Shown here: piece after piece, positions 36,960 to 46,407 of the stretch | Position numbering within the stretch: the stretch's first letter is position 1 | Layout of the letters: each line of letters begins with the position of its first letter | Source: Candidatus Poribacteria bacterium | Lineage (GTDB): Bacteria > Poribacteria > WGA-4E > WGA-3G | Reading direction: 5' to 3' | Assembly: GCA_026702755.1 (NCBI GenBank) | Contig: JAPPBX010000013.1 | Coordinates: 1-50,054, forward strand | Length of the DNA: 50,054 bases | Program-made: the position numbers and the translations under genes | Notes under the pieces: model-generated | Seen by the model: only the letters and a program-made list of their open reading frames with translations | What the model was told of the DNA's origin: nothing | The model's database searches: none

Positions 36960-38039
36960 ATGAAGATTGGAATTATTGGCTGTGGCACAATCAGCGGTGC
37001 CTACTTTGAAGGGTCCCGAAAAACTGACATCTTAGAAATCAAAGCCTGTGCAGACCTTCGAATGGAAGCCGCACAAACGCAAGCTGAAAGATACAACTGT
37101 CACGCATGCACCGTCGATGAATTGCTCGTAGATAGTGAGATAGAACTCGTCGTGAATCTCACCATCCCGAGAGCGCATGTAGATGTTGGACTCCAAGTCT
37201 TGGAAGCAGGCAAACACGTCTACAGCGAAAAACCGCTTGGCGTGGACATCGAAAGCGGAAAGCAGCTTATTGACACTGCAGCAGAAAAAGGGCTCCGCGT
37301 CGGTTCCGCACCCGATACCTTTCTCGGCGCGGGAATCCAGACATCGCGACAGGCGTTGGATGCGGGGAAAATTGGGAGACCCATCGCTGGCAGTGCGTTC
37401 ATGTGTGGACACGGACCGGAAGGCTGGCACCCGAATCCTGCTTTCTTTTACGACATCGGCGGCGGACCGATGCTGGACATGGGACCATACTACGTGACGG
37501 CACTCGTCAACATCCTCGGTCCCGTCAAGCGCGTCGCAGCGATTACGACAAAGGGATTTGAGGAGCGAATTGCAACGAGTCAAGCATTGAATGGCATGCG
37601 TATCCCCGTCAACATCACAACGCATCTGACAGGCGTGATGGAGTTTGAAAATGGGACAATTGTCACGACAATCATGAGTTTTGATATGTGGCGACAGAGT
37701 TTGCCTTGTATTGAAATCTATGGTGAGACCGGCTCAATGACAGTCCCCGATCCAAATGGATTCGGCGGACCCGTAAATGTTTGTCCCGCGGGTGGCGATT
37801 GGGAAGAGCAGGAAATCCATTTCCCGAACAACGCTCGGATGATTGGAGTTATCGATATGGTGTCCGCAATCCGTTCAGGACGCACACACCGCGCAAATGG
37901 CGCATTGGCATACCATGTACTTGAAGTCATGCTCGCCTTCGATAAATCCTCCGAAACCGGTGAACACGTCATCATCAAAAGCACAACAGAACGTCCTAAT
38001 CCTGTCCCACTCGGTTTAAAAGAATGGGAAATAGATTAG
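36960..38039 (+). CDS. Gfo/Idh/MocA family oxidoreductase (copy 2)
   Basis: A 359-residue near-copy of the gene at 35310, with the same GIIGCGTIS and EKPLGVD motifs and the same ends. Start 36960 is fixed by the match to copy 1; an in-frame TTG 20 codons earlier adds repeat-derived sequence. Most differences are conservative and all core motifs are kept, so both copies look functional. Differences cluster near HGPEGWHP, the LNGM region and the C-terminus, which may tune the substrate site. Confidence 0.85.
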   Translation: MKIGIIGCGTISGAYFEGSRKTDILEIKACADLRMEAAQTQAERYNCHACTVDELLVDSEIELVVNLTIPRAHVDVGLQVLEAGKHVYSEKPLGVDIESGKQLIDTAAEKGLRVGSAPDTFLGAGIQTSRQALDAGKIGRPIAGSAFMCGHGPEGWHPNPAFFYDIGGGPMLDMGPYYVTALVNILGPVKRVAAITTKGFEERIATSQALNGMRIPVNITTHLTGVMEFENGTIVTTIMSFDMWRQSLPCIEIYGETGSMTVPDPNGFGGPVNVCPAGGDWEEQEIHFPNNARMIGVIDMVSAIRSGRTHRANGALAYHVLEVMLAFDKSSETGEHVIIKSTTERPNPVPLGLKEWEID

Positions 38040-38166
38040 ATTTTTAGTTGCTGGTTGTCAGTACTCAGTTGTCAGTTAAAGAGAGGTTCTTTGACCAAGA
38101 CACCTCTTAACTGATAACTAATAACTGAAAGATTTTTCGCAGAAAAATCGTACTGAAAACTAATTC
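38040..38166. repeat. Inverted repeats between convergent genes
   Basis: Contains AGTTGTCAGTTAAAGAG with the inverse CTCTTAACTGATAACT, and a perfect hairpin GATTTTTC, GCA, GAAAAATC (38131-38149). It could end transcription both ways. A related CAGTTGCCAGTTATCAGTT lies at 40076-40096 on the other side of the membrane-protein gene. Confidence 0.45.
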
Positions 38167-40056
38167 CTACAAATTAATCGTTATATACGTCTCCACTCGG
38201 AACAGAATCGCCACTGTGCCCCAGAAGGTCGTTACGACGAATTCACCCAACACCAAACCGAGGAAGAAAGGTGCTGCCCTCCGAAAACCACCGATCCCGC
38301 CATGCTTCGTAATAATCCATTTCAGGATGAAACTCACAAGGAGCGAAAACCAGAAGAAATTCATCGTGAAGGTGCTGGTAACGGCATAACCCGCTGGATG
38401 GAACGGCATCCACATCCACCGTCCGCGTAGGAACGCCAAGAGCACAGCGACAACTGTCCCAACACTGACCGCACTCAGCACTGCGGTATCGGGACCCGCC
38501 GGTTGCACGAGCCGTCTACCGAGTCGACTGAAGGTCTCCCTGCCTGCCCACGCTGTATAAACACCGTCCTGATAAGAGACGTGCAGATATGCCCAAATCG
38601 TCGCGACAATACTCACACCGATAGCAACAATCACCGCCCTTGCGAAGGTCTTGTTTTCGATGCTGGCACGCTCGGCTATTTTCAATCCCTCAAGATGGTG
38701 TGGCATCAACAGGCAATCGTACGCACGATTGAAAAAATAGAGATACGCCAACCCTGTCAGATTGCTCGCACCGAGCTGTTTCGCCCCAAAAACCGAATAC
38801 ATCATCCTGTCAGGACCGGCGTAATGCTGGTCGTGAACGGGTGAACCGAGTTCGGCACGCATTCGCGTAATCCCCGTCGCCAACCCGAAGAAAAGTCCAA
38901 AGAAGGTCGCGATCACCCACAACGACATCCCGAGCTTGTAGCAGAACCCGACAAGGAACACCACACTCAACACCATCCATACCACGGCTGCACGGTAAGA
39001 AATCGGTTCGTCCGTGTCTGTGAATGAAGATTGCATACCAAACAACCGACGAAGCACTTGTGTCAAGTATCGGCGCGCACTCCACACCGCAATGATACCG
39101 ATACCGATATAGGCACCGAAGGATTGCTCCGCCGCATACGGGAAGGGTGCCGACAAACCAACCGCACTGCCTAATACACGGAGTGCTTGCCAATACAGAT
39201 AAAAGAACCAACAGGAAAACGACAACTCCAACGGCATGAAAAACGCCAAGCCAACGGCAAATGGATAAATGCCAATCGGGAACCACGTGATTGCGTTCCA
39301 CGGACGGACGGTAAAGAAATCGGCGATGTCATAAGCGCGGATACCGCTCAGTCGCGGCACCTGTGGGAACAGGTAATTAACTCCGTTGAGGAGGTCAATG
39401 CCAGCGGCAACTGCAAATCCGATCCACATCGCTTTGCTACGGAAAAACCCGCTCCTCGGATTCGCCATCGCCAACGGCAATTGGATCAACGGATAACTCA
39501 ACTTCTCATTCTCGGTCCACTGCCTTCGGAAAATGAAGTTGATACTGAGCATCACCGAAAACAGCGCGGCGAGAAAGAGTCCCCACCACAACAACGGGAT
39601 GCTCCATGCCACCAAGTGTGGATAAAACGTGGAACCACCGTCGAAAAAATTAGCAAGCCCGCGCTTATCGGTCACCGATGTCCATGACGGGATATAGTGC
39701 CAGAACAAGGATTGCCAATCGTTCTCCGGTGTCGCGTAGGCGAAAGCGTAACTAATAATCGGAAGGAGAATCTGTACGCACATGTGCCCACCGATAGCCG
39801 TCGAGAGGCACAGCATCACATAAATTGTTAGGAGTTCAGCGGTGGAAAGAGATAGTTGCGGCGAGACTTTTTTCGTGAAGCGGTTTACGATTGTCAGTGC
39901 GAAGAGCAGCGTGATCGTGTTATAGAGCAGGGAGATCATCGACATGTGCGCGATGTCCCAGCGCAGTCCCATCATCTGCCACATCGCATTCATCGGAATC
40001 AGCAATAGCCCGATGCAAACCGCTTTCAAACTGAGAGGAGAGCGTTGATGTTTCAC
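38167..40056 (-). CDS. Polytopic membrane protein, DUF6785/DUF6784 type (paralogue)
   Basis: A 629-residue protein with about a dozen or more hydrophobic segments. It shares landmarks with the protein at 7359: LKAVCIGLLLIPMNAMW, RRQWTENEKLSYPLIQLP, RMRAELGSPVHDQ, LMPHHLEGLKIAER and RRAAPFFLGLVLGEF. The two are clear but distant paralogues. A transporter or channel role is possible, but no substrate evidence is present. It lies convergent to the duplicated oxidoreductases. Confidence 0.75.
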   Translation of the reverse strand: MKHQRSPLSLKAVCIGLLLIPMNAMWQMMGLRWDIAHMSMISLLYNTITLLFALTIVNRFTKKVSPQLSLSTAELLTIYVMLCLSTAIGGHMCVQILLPIISYAFAYATPENDWQSLFWHYIPSWTSVTDKRGLANFFDGGSTFYPHLVAWSIPLLWWGLFLAALFSVMLSINFIFRRQWTENEKLSYPLIQLPLAMANPRSGFFRSKAMWIGFAVAAGIDLLNGVNYLFPQVPRLSGIRAYDIADFFTVRPWNAITWFPIGIYPFAVGLAFFMPLELSFSCWFFYLYWQALRVLGSAVGLSAPFPYAAEQSFGAYIGIGIIAVWSARRYLTQVLRRLFGMQSSFTDTDEPISYRAAVVWMVLSVVFLVGFCYKLGMSLWVIATFFGLFFGLATGITRMRAELGSPVHDQHYAGPDRMMYSVFGAKQLGASNLTGLAYLYFFNRAYDCLLMPHHLEGLKIAERASIENKTFARAVIVAIGVSIVATIWAYLHVSYQDGVYTAWAGRETFSRLGRRLVQPAGPDTAVLSAVSVGTVVAVLLAFLRGRWMWMPFHPAGYAVTSTFTMNFFWFSLLVSFILKWIITKHGGIGGFRRAAPFFLGLVLGEFVVTTFWGTVAILFRVETYITINL

Positions 40057-40187
40057 GCAGAGTAGTTATCAGTATTCAGTTGCCAGTTATCAGTTAATCG
40101 TCTGAATCTGGATTTTCAAGATTAGAGGATTTACAGGATTACATCCGTCTCACGTTTCAACCTCCAAGGTTTTGTATAAAACCGCTT

Positions 40188-40359
40188 GACCCACCGCTGG
40201 CGAGGATTGTATCCTCGCCTCTTTCGTTTTGACCCACCGCTGGCGAGGATTGTATCCTCGCCTCTTTCGTTTTGACCCACCGCTGGCGAGGATTGTATCC
40301 TCGCCTCTTTCGTTTTGACCCACCGCTGGCGAGGATTGTATCCTCGCCTCTTTCGTTCC
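40188..40359. repeat. Four tandem copies of a 43-bp palindromic unit
   Basis: Units start at 40188, 40231, 40274 and 40317 and are identical except for the last few bases of unit 4. Each holds the palindrome GGCGAGGAT, TGT, ATCCTCGCC. Because 43 is not a multiple of 3, all three minus-strand frames are open and encode repeating peptides, which are unlikely to be real. There are no unique spacers, so it is not a CRISPR array. Confidence 0.9.
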
Positions 40360-40438
40360 GTTTCGGTGTATACAAAGTTTATGCCCAAGTTCCAGTTCGG
40401 TTAGAAAACCGCACCTACCCAGCATCCATTTGGTACGA

Positions 40439-41401
40439 TCAACGCCCGAGTAAACTACTGCTTTTGAGATACCGATAGAGGTCGCTATCCGTTGTCAGGA
40501 TGAGTTTCGTACTCTCACCTACCGTCTTTCGATACGTCTCCAAGGTTTGAATAAAGGCGAAAAACTCTGGATCCTGACCGTGTGCCTCCGCATAGATTTG
40601 GATGGCTTGTGCGTCTGCGTCTCCCTTAATCTGCTCCGCTTCCTTATAGGCTTCAGATTGAATCCGCTCTAACTCTTTCTGTTTCTGCCCCATGATGTCA
40701 GCGGCTTCACCCGCACCCTCCGATTTGTACTTCTCAGAGATACGTTGACGCTCCGAAATCATTTGGTCAAAGACTTTCGTTCGGACCTCGTCCACATAGT
40801 TAATCCGTTTTATCTGAACATCAACGAGTTCAATGCCGAATTGCGGAACGGTCTCTTGTACCTTCTCAAGGATCATGCGTGTAATCCGTTCCCTGCCAAT
40901 CTGAATTTCCTCCAAAGGTTCACCCGTCTGTCCCTCCTCACCTTCAAGGACTTCCAGATCCAAGGTTAAGACCCGATTTGAATCCCGCACGACTTCAATC
41001 AAGAGTTGTGCCGTAACTAAATCCCGCGCAGCGGAATCAATAATGTCATCTAAGCGGGACTGTGCGAATTGTTCCGTGCCGAGTGCTTGATAGAATTTGA
41101 GTGCATCTGTAATACGCCACCGCGCCGTAGTATCCAACCAGATGAATCTCTTGTCCTTTGTCGGAATCTGGTTAGGGGATCCATCCCATTCAAGCACCCG
41201 CTTTTCAAAGCGGTGCACCTGCTGAATAAAGGGTGTTTTTATTTTCAACCCAGCGGTGACGATCGGTTGCCCGACAGGACGACCAAACTCGGTAATGATG
41301 ACTTGTTCACCTTCATAGACGGTATAGAACACACCTGACACAACCAGCAATACCAGAACTATAACGACAATTAAGGGGATGAGAACTATTTTCGACTTCA
41401 T
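40439..41401 (-). CDS. hflC: HflC, band-7/SPFH protein
   Basis: A 320-residue inner-membrane protein. N-terminal anchor (about 5-25, VLIPLIVVIVLVLLVVSGVF), then the SPFH domain (YEGEQVIITEFGRPVG, KDKRFIWLDTTARWRI) and a coiled coil ending QIKGDADAQAIQIYAEAHGQ. HflK and HflC form a complex around the FtsH protease. Start 41401 is chosen on AAGGAA and the usual HflC N-terminus. Confidence 0.9.
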   Translation of the reverse strand: MKSKIVLIPLIVVIVLVLLVVSGVFYTVYEGEQVIITEFGRPVGQPIVTAGLKIKTPFIQQVHRFEKRVLEWDGSPNQIPTKDKRFIWLDTTARWRITDALKFYQALGTEQFAQSRLDDIIDSAARDLVTAQLLIEVVRDSNRVLTLDLEVLEGEEGQTGEPLEEIQIGRERITRMILEKVQETVPQFGIELVDVQIKRINYVDEVRTKVFDQMISERQRISEKYKSEGAGEAADIMGQKQKELERIQSEAYKEAEQIKGDADAQAIQIYAEAHGQDPEFFAFIQTLETYRKTVGESTKLILTTDSDLYRYLKSSSLLGR

Positions 41402-41577
41402 ATTTTTAATTTTCCTTGCGGTTCGATTAGGCGGGTTTGAAGAATAATGTGCTTCTTCGTACATCCGCCCTCCATTACATTACGGGCTACGGGTTTCAAT
41501 GCCCCGTATAAAGAAATAAAGGAAACTTTTGTGAGACGAACACCTCTTCACCGACTTCTAATTTTACCGGACGGTTT

Positions 41578-42546
41578 TTATTCCTTGAGTTGCAAAAGTG
41601 GGATAGGTGCGTTGGCTTTACCGTCAATGACATAAATCTCTTTCACCTGTGGCAACACTTCTCGCATCGCTTCCAGATAGAGTCGGCGACGGGTAACCTC
41701 TTTCGCCTTCTGATATTCCGTGCGAATCGCTTTGAACCGGTCCGCATCGCCCTGCGCTTCGTTCACCCGCTTCAGCGCGTACCCTTGTGCCTCCGAAATT
41801 CGCTGTGCCGCCACGCCTTTGGCTTTTGGAACGGATTGGTTGTAATCGCGCCACGCCTCGTTGATTAACCGCTCTTTCTCTTGCTTCGCCTCGTTAACGG
41901 CGTTAAAAGCGGACTTCACCGCTTCCGGTGGATTCACATCCTGCAAGGTCACGGTCGCCACATCTAATCCGGTTTGGTAGAGATCCAACGATCGCTGAAG
42001 ATGTTCTTCAACTTCTGCCGCGATTTCAATACGACCGACAGTCAACACTTCGGTAACAGTCCGATCGCCTACAACCCGACTCATGACCGATTCTGAAAGG
42101 TCGCGCAAAGCGCGTTGCGGATTCCTCACAGAGAACAGGAACATTTTCGGATCTTTGATTTTATACTGAACCACCCATTCGACATCGGCGATACTCAGGT
42201 CCCCCGACAGTAAGAGGGATTCCTCCGAATAGTCGCGGGTGTCATACTGCGTCCGAACCCCGGCTCGCAGCGTACGGAAACCGAATTCCTCTTTGAAGAC
42301 TTTGCGGACAGGCACGTTAATCGCCCTCTCAATACCGAGAGGCAGCTTGAAGTGGAGTCCGGGTTCGGCTTGTCGGACGGATTTGCCAAACATCAGCACA
42401 ACAGCGATCTCGTCCGCCTCAACCGTATAAAAACTCGTTGCTAAGCACGCTAAGACTATCACACCGAGAATCACAAACAGAATCCGTTTAGGCGTGATGA
42501 GACGCGTGTAGGGTTGCCGTGTAATTAAATCTTGGAGGTCTTGCAT
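41578..42546 (-). CDS. hflK: HflK, band-7/SPFH protein
   Basis: A 322-residue partner of HflC, upstream of it in the usual order (gap about 176 bases). Membrane anchor about 22-44 (ILFVILGVIVLACLATSF), SPFH domain with EIAVVLMFGKSVRQAEPGL, LLSGDLSIADVEWVVQYKI and VTLQDVNPPEAVKSAFNAV, then a long coiled coil. The Gly-rich N-terminus of enterobacterial HflK is missing, as in many other phyla. AAGGAG precedes the ATG. Confidence 0.9.
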   Translation of the reverse strand: MQDLQDLITRQPYTRLITPKRILFVILGVIVLACLATSFYTVEADEIAVVLMFGKSVRQAEPGLHFKLPLGIERAINVPVRKVFKEEFGFRTLRAGVRTQYDTRDYSEESLLLSGDLSIADVEWVVQYKIKDPKMFLFSVRNPQRALRDLSESVMSRVVGDRTVTEVLTVGRIEIAAEVEEHLQRSLDLYQTGLDVATVTLQDVNPPEAVKSAFNAVNEAKQEKERLINEAWRDYNQSVPKAKGVAAQRISEAQGYALKRVNEAQGDADRFKAIRTEYQKAKEVTRRRLYLEAMREVLPQVKEIYVIDGKANAPIPLLQLKE

Positions 42547-42587
42547 AAGATTTTCTCCTTTTTTATTTTTGACATTTATTATTTAAC

Positions 42588-42805
42588 TATAGTTTGGACG
42601 GTTTCTGTCGGCTCGCGCTTTGTTTCCGCCGCCTTTTCCTTTTTCTTTGAGTTCCGTACACATACGCAACCCGCTAAAAAATAAACTCGGATGCCCCCAT
42701 GAACAGCCCCGTAGGGGCGAAATGTCTATAGAAAAGGCGGACCCCCCGCGGCCAAGCCCCGTAGGGGCGAAATTCTATCCCGTAAAAAAATTGTCCAAAG
42801 TCTAG
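42588..42805. repeat. Inverted-repeat element family B, copy 1, with 11-bp target duplication
   Basis: 218 bp with imperfect ends TATAGTTTGGAC and (inverse of right) CTAGACTTTGGAC. It is flanked by the exact direct repeat TATTATTTAAC (42577-42587 and 42806-42816). Interior: boxes at 42707 and 42757 around a 19-base variable segment (42735-42753). It sits just upstream of hflK and may carry or displace its promoter. Confidence 0.7.
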
Positions 42806-42905
42806 TATTATTTAACGAATACACCCTATTTTAATGCTGCAATAAACGCCTATAATCATAACCGATTTGGTAAAAAGGGTCAAGGGAAGATGTCGGGAAT
42901 CGGAG

Positions 42906-45896
42906 TTAGGAAGATCGCGACGCGGAGGCCGCTTCTACAGAAGAGGACGATTGCTCAAGATAGGCTTGATAGAGTTGACGCTTGAGATCCTTATTGATCT
43001 CCGGTTGCGATAATTTCGTGAAGAGATCCAACCTACTATTGACGAAACTCAATAAAATCTCATCAAACACCTGATTAAACTTATATTCTTTGTTCGTCTC
43101 CGTATTATCTCCGGCGATTACCTGTCGCAGTTCCTCGTTTTCGTGCATCTTTTGGTGAATGGTCTCAATGTCAACCTTATCCTCCACCGTGAAATCTGTC
43201 TGATGCGCACTGTTCAGATTCTCAAGGATATTGGAGAGGAAATCCTGCTCAGGTTCCCTAATCGGACGGACATCGCTGCCAATCCCTTCAACCTCACTAT
43301 CCTCGGCTTCAAGGGAGAGTTGTAACTCTTCGTATGTTCTCTGCACACGAAACGAATCCAAGTCCACAGATGCCAAAACATCTCCTAAGTCCGGGTGATC
43401 CCGTTTCGGCAGCTTCTTGTTGAGACTGCGACCAAAAATATACAACTTTTCTAACGCCACATCGGTGAAGGTCATCAACTGTGAAATATACCCATAGAGC
43501 CGAATATAACTCTGCAAAGTAGAACGAAACGCCTCTCTATCATCTGTTTCAAGTGCTGCCCATCGCTCAACAACACCATCAAGGACACCTTGCAGAAGTT
43601 CGTCAGGCTGATAAGGGTCATAAAAGATACGACAGAATTGATCGATGGTACCTTCATCATAGAGGTCAAAACTCTCCAACTGACGCTGTAGGTCATACAA
43701 CCGATTCGGGTCAGTCTCCTCCGCGAGCATCGTGGTCTGATAGTACTCCTGAAAAGCTTCCTGTATCTGCTCCGGTTCATTCACAAAGTCAAGCACTAGC
43801 GTGTCCGTCTTACCAGTGGCGACGCGGTTCAGACGGCTCAAGGTCTGGACACACTGCAGCCCGTCCAACCGTTTATCGACGTACATCGTCTGTAGCAGCG
43901 GTTCATCGAAACCCGTTTGGAACTTGCTCGCGACAATCAGAATCCGATACTCAGGACTCTTGAAACTGTCCGCAATCGAAGTGCTTGGTGGCAACGCATT
44001 CATCCCGTTTTCTGTGTAATCCTGCCCCTTGTCGGTGTCGTGCACCGTGTCGCTGAACGCTACCAGACACCCGTAGGGGAGACCCATTTCTTTCATCTGT
44101 TTATCAAATTCCAACTTGTATTTGACGCAGTGCAGTCGGGACGGCGTAACCAACATCGCCCGCCCCTTCCCTTCGATCGTCTTTGCAGTGTGTTCAGTGA
44201 AGTGTTCCAGCATAATCTTGGTCTTGGTCTCAATGCTATGGGGTTGCAAATCAACGTAATTGGTCAATGTCCGCAACGTCCGCGCTTTCTCGTACTCTCT
44301 ATCCTCCGGCACACTCTTAACCAGTTGGAAGTACCTCTTAAAGGTGGTGTAGTTCTGCAGCACGTCCAGTGTAAAGCCCTCGCTGATACTCTGGCGCATC
44401 GAATAGACATGGAACGGGATAAATTTTCCGTCTTCATCCTTCCGTCCAAAGAGTTCTAAGGTCTTGTTTTTCGGTGTGCCGCTGAAACCGAAATAGGAGA
44501 TATGCTCCTGCATTCTGCGTTGTTCCATCACCTCAAGGATTTTAGCGTCTATATCTGATACTTCTTCGGCATCATCTTCCGGTACGCCCAGATCAATCCC
44601 TTGCGAGAGCGAAAGCCTGAGGTTCCTTGCAGATTCACCACTCTGCGAGGAGTGCGCTTCGTCAATAATCACGGCGAAGGTCTTGCTTCTGAGTTTGCCA
44701 ATTTCCTCGGCAATCACGCTGAACTTCTGAATCGTCGAGATGATAATATCTTTGCCGGATTCGAGGAAACCTCTGAGTTGTGCTGAGGTCTGATCAACGG
44801 CATGCACCACACCGTCGACCTGCTCCACCTGTTTGATTGTGTCCTGCAGCTGCTTGTCAAGCACACGCCGATCCGTCACAACGATGATGGAGTCGAATAT
44901 CCGATTTGTAGTGTCCGAAGTGCTGAACAGATGCGTCAGCAGGTGCGCCAACCACGCGATAGAGTTCGATTTGCCGCTCCCAGTTGTGTGTTGGATGAGG
45001 TAGTTATGCCCAACCCCCTCTGTCACGATAGCCGCCCGCAATTGACGAATCACATCCAGCTGATGGTATCGCGGGAAAACAAGCACACGGTGCCTCTCAT
45101 CTCTCACCATCTTAGTTTTGGTATCGTAGACCTTCTCTGTAGTCTCCTGCTCATGGATAAAGTTGTTGATCAGTTCAATCAGGTTATCGGGCTGCAGGAT
45201 GTCCTCCCAAAGATAGGCGGTCTTGTGTCCTTTTGGATTTACGGGGTTTTCAATGTCCTTGTTGAAGGGAAAAAAACGTGTCTTGCCACCCTGCAAGTGC
45301 GTTGTCATCGAAACCTTCTCGTTGCCCACCGCAAAGTGCACCAGACACCGCTTGAATCGGAACAACGGCTCCCTCGCATCCCGAGCTGTTCGGTACTGTT
45401 TCTCCGCATCTGTGAAAACCTGACCGGTGAGGCTGTTTTTCAGTTCCATTGTCACCAACGGTAACCCATTGAGAAACAAGGTCATATCCAGCGATTTCTC
45501 GTTCTTCTCCGAATACTTTAACTGTCGAATGAGGGAGAATCGGTTCTGCGCGTAGAGTTCTTGATGGTCGGGGTTCATGCCACTTGAGGGCAGGAAGTAG
45601 ATCAGCTTAAAATGACAACCTCTATCCCTAACTCCTTTCCGAAGCACATCCAATACCCCGCGATTTTTAATCTCCCTGCTGACACGATCAAGGAGTTTAT
45701 CTGGTGTATCCGCGTCGTATTGGCGTTCCAGTTTCTGATACTCCATCAGTTGCGTCATCTGAATAAACCGCAGTGTCTCACTGGATATTAGGCAGCGGGA
45801 TTTATTGTAATGGAAAGATTTTAATGACTGGTAGCCCGACCGATTCAGGTGCGCTTCAATGTGGTCCTCAAAATTTTGTTCTGTATACGTCGGCAC
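42906..45896 (-). CDS. hsdR: Type I restriction enzyme, HsdR subunit
   Basis: A 996-residue motor/nuclease subunit. The nuclease core has Asp137 and ELK (151-153), a PD-(D/E)xK site. Walker A TTGSGKS is 304-310 and the DEAH box 412-415. SFYGFSGTP-type motif III (ISYFGFSGTPKN) and SKFQTGFDEPLL, then LSRLNR (motif VI), complete the helicase. The start is GTG with no clear ribosome site. The frame is intact. hsdS lies upstream on the same strand but no hsdM is in the window. Confidence 0.92.
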   Translation of the reverse strand: MPTYTEQNFEDHIEAHLNRSGYQSLKSFHYNKSRCLISSETLRFIQMTQLMEYQKLERQYDADTPDKLLDRVSREIKNRGVLDVLRKGVRDRGCHFKLIYFLPSSGMNPDHQELYAQNRFSLIRQLKYSEKNEKSLDMTLFLNGLPLVTMELKNSLTGQVFTDAEKQYRTARDAREPLFRFKRCLVHFAVGNEKVSMTTHLQGGKTRFFPFNKDIENPVNPKGHKTAYLWEDILQPDNLIELINNFIHEQETTEKVYDTKTKMVRDERHRVLVFPRYHQLDVIRQLRAAIVTEGVGHNYLIQHTTGSGKSNSIAWLAHLLTHLFSTSDTTNRIFDSIIVVTDRRVLDKQLQDTIKQVEQVDGVVHAVDQTSAQLRGFLESGKDIIISTIQKFSVIAEEIGKLRSKTFAVIIDEAHSSQSGESARNLRLSLSQGIDLGVPEDDAEEVSDIDAKILEVMEQRRMQEHISYFGFSGTPKNKTLELFGRKDEDGKFIPFHVYSMRQSISEGFTLDVLQNYTTFKRYFQLVKSVPEDREYEKARTLRTLTNYVDLQPHSIETKTKIMLEHFTEHTAKTIEGKGRAMLVTPSRLHCVKYKLEFDKQMKEMGLPYGCLVAFSDTVHDTDKGQDYTENGMNALPPSTSIADSFKSPEYRILIVASKFQTGFDEPLLQTMYVDKRLDGLQCVQTLSRLNRVATGKTDTLVLDFVNEPEQIQEAFQEYYQTTMLAEETDPNRLYDLQRQLESFDLYDEGTIDQFCRIFYDPYQPDELLQGVLDGVVERWAALETDDREAFRSTLQSYIRLYGYISQLMTFTDVALEKLYIFGRSLNKKLPKRDHPDLGDVLASVDLDSFRVQRTYEELQLSLEAEDSEVEGIGSDVRPIREPEQDFLSNILENLNSAHQTDFTVEDKVDIETIHQKMHENEELRQVIAGDNTETNKEYKFNQVFDEILLSFVNSRLDLFTKLSQPEINKDLKRQLYQAYLEQSSSSVEAASASRSS

Positions 45897-46078
45897 GGTC
45901 TAAACCCCGTTAAGCAGATAAAGGTTGCTGCTGCATCATCGGTATCATATAACTGTAGCATAGGCTGTTAGCCTGTGGCACATATCCCCTATAGCATAGG
46001 GGACCGTTGGTTTCCTGTGCAAAGGGATACGTCGTCGGTGCTACATCATCAGTATCACGTAACTCTGAATCGTCCATT
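45897..46078. repeat. Direct repeat and hairpins before hsdR
   Basis: A 27-base imperfect direct repeat (GCTGCATCATCGGTATCA at 45930, GCTACATCATCAGTATCA at 46040) and a hairpin CCCCTA, TAGCA, TAGGGG (45989-46006 region). Confidence 0.45.
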
Positions 46079-46330
46079 TCAGGGAGAGTTTAAAGAGAAA
46101 TGCGTATCTATTTCATCTAAACTTTGCGCGGTCATCGCTTGCTCTAAAAGCGTATCAAGGAGCGATAGGTTGTGGATATTGCTGATTTCACGTGAAAGCA
46201 CTTCAGGCACGCTCTGAAATCGGAGCTGCAGGAGTTTGAGTACCGCGTCCCGTTTACCTTCCACTTTACCTTGTTCTATGCCTTCTGCTTTGCCTTGTTC
46301 TATGAGAAACTCAGCCGTTGTTTGTGCCAT
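46079..46330 (-). CDS. C-terminal fragment of an Rpn/PD-(D/E)xK transposase-like protein
   Basis: An 83-residue frame reading MAQTTAEFLIEQGKAEGIEQ, GKVEGKRDAVLKLLQLRF and SREISNIHNLSLLDTLLEQA. This resembles the tail of Rpn-family recombination-promoting nucleases; the nuclease domain is absent. AAGGAG lies 9 bases before the ATG at 46330, so it may be expressed as a small protein rather than being dead. It sits between hsdS and hsdR. Confidence 0.6.
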   Translation of the reverse strand: MAQTTAEFLIEQGKAEGIEQGKVEGKRDAVLKLLQLRFQSVPEVLSREISNIHNLSLLDTLLEQAMTAQSLDEIDTHFSLNSP

Positions 46331-46407
46331 CGTTTCTAACTCCTTATCGTCTTGAAAAGTATAGCATAGAAACACCGAAAAATCAACGCTATATGTAGCG
46401 CACGCCA

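Noticed and set aside
40188-40359. CRISPR array
   Set aside because: Units are directly adjacent with no unique spacers, and there are no cas genes in the window.
40131-40425. Three overlapping minus-strand frames encoding repeating ERGEDTILASGGSK-type peptides
   Set aside because: They arise because a 43-bp tandem repeat has no stop in any frame. No ribosome site, and the DNA is an intergenic palindromic array.
42620-42805. 61-codon frame before hflK
   Set aside because: Lies wholly inside an inverted-repeat element and includes the box repeats.
44802-45464. 220-codon frame opposite hsdR
   Set aside because: Antisense shadow of a conserved gene with no supporting features.
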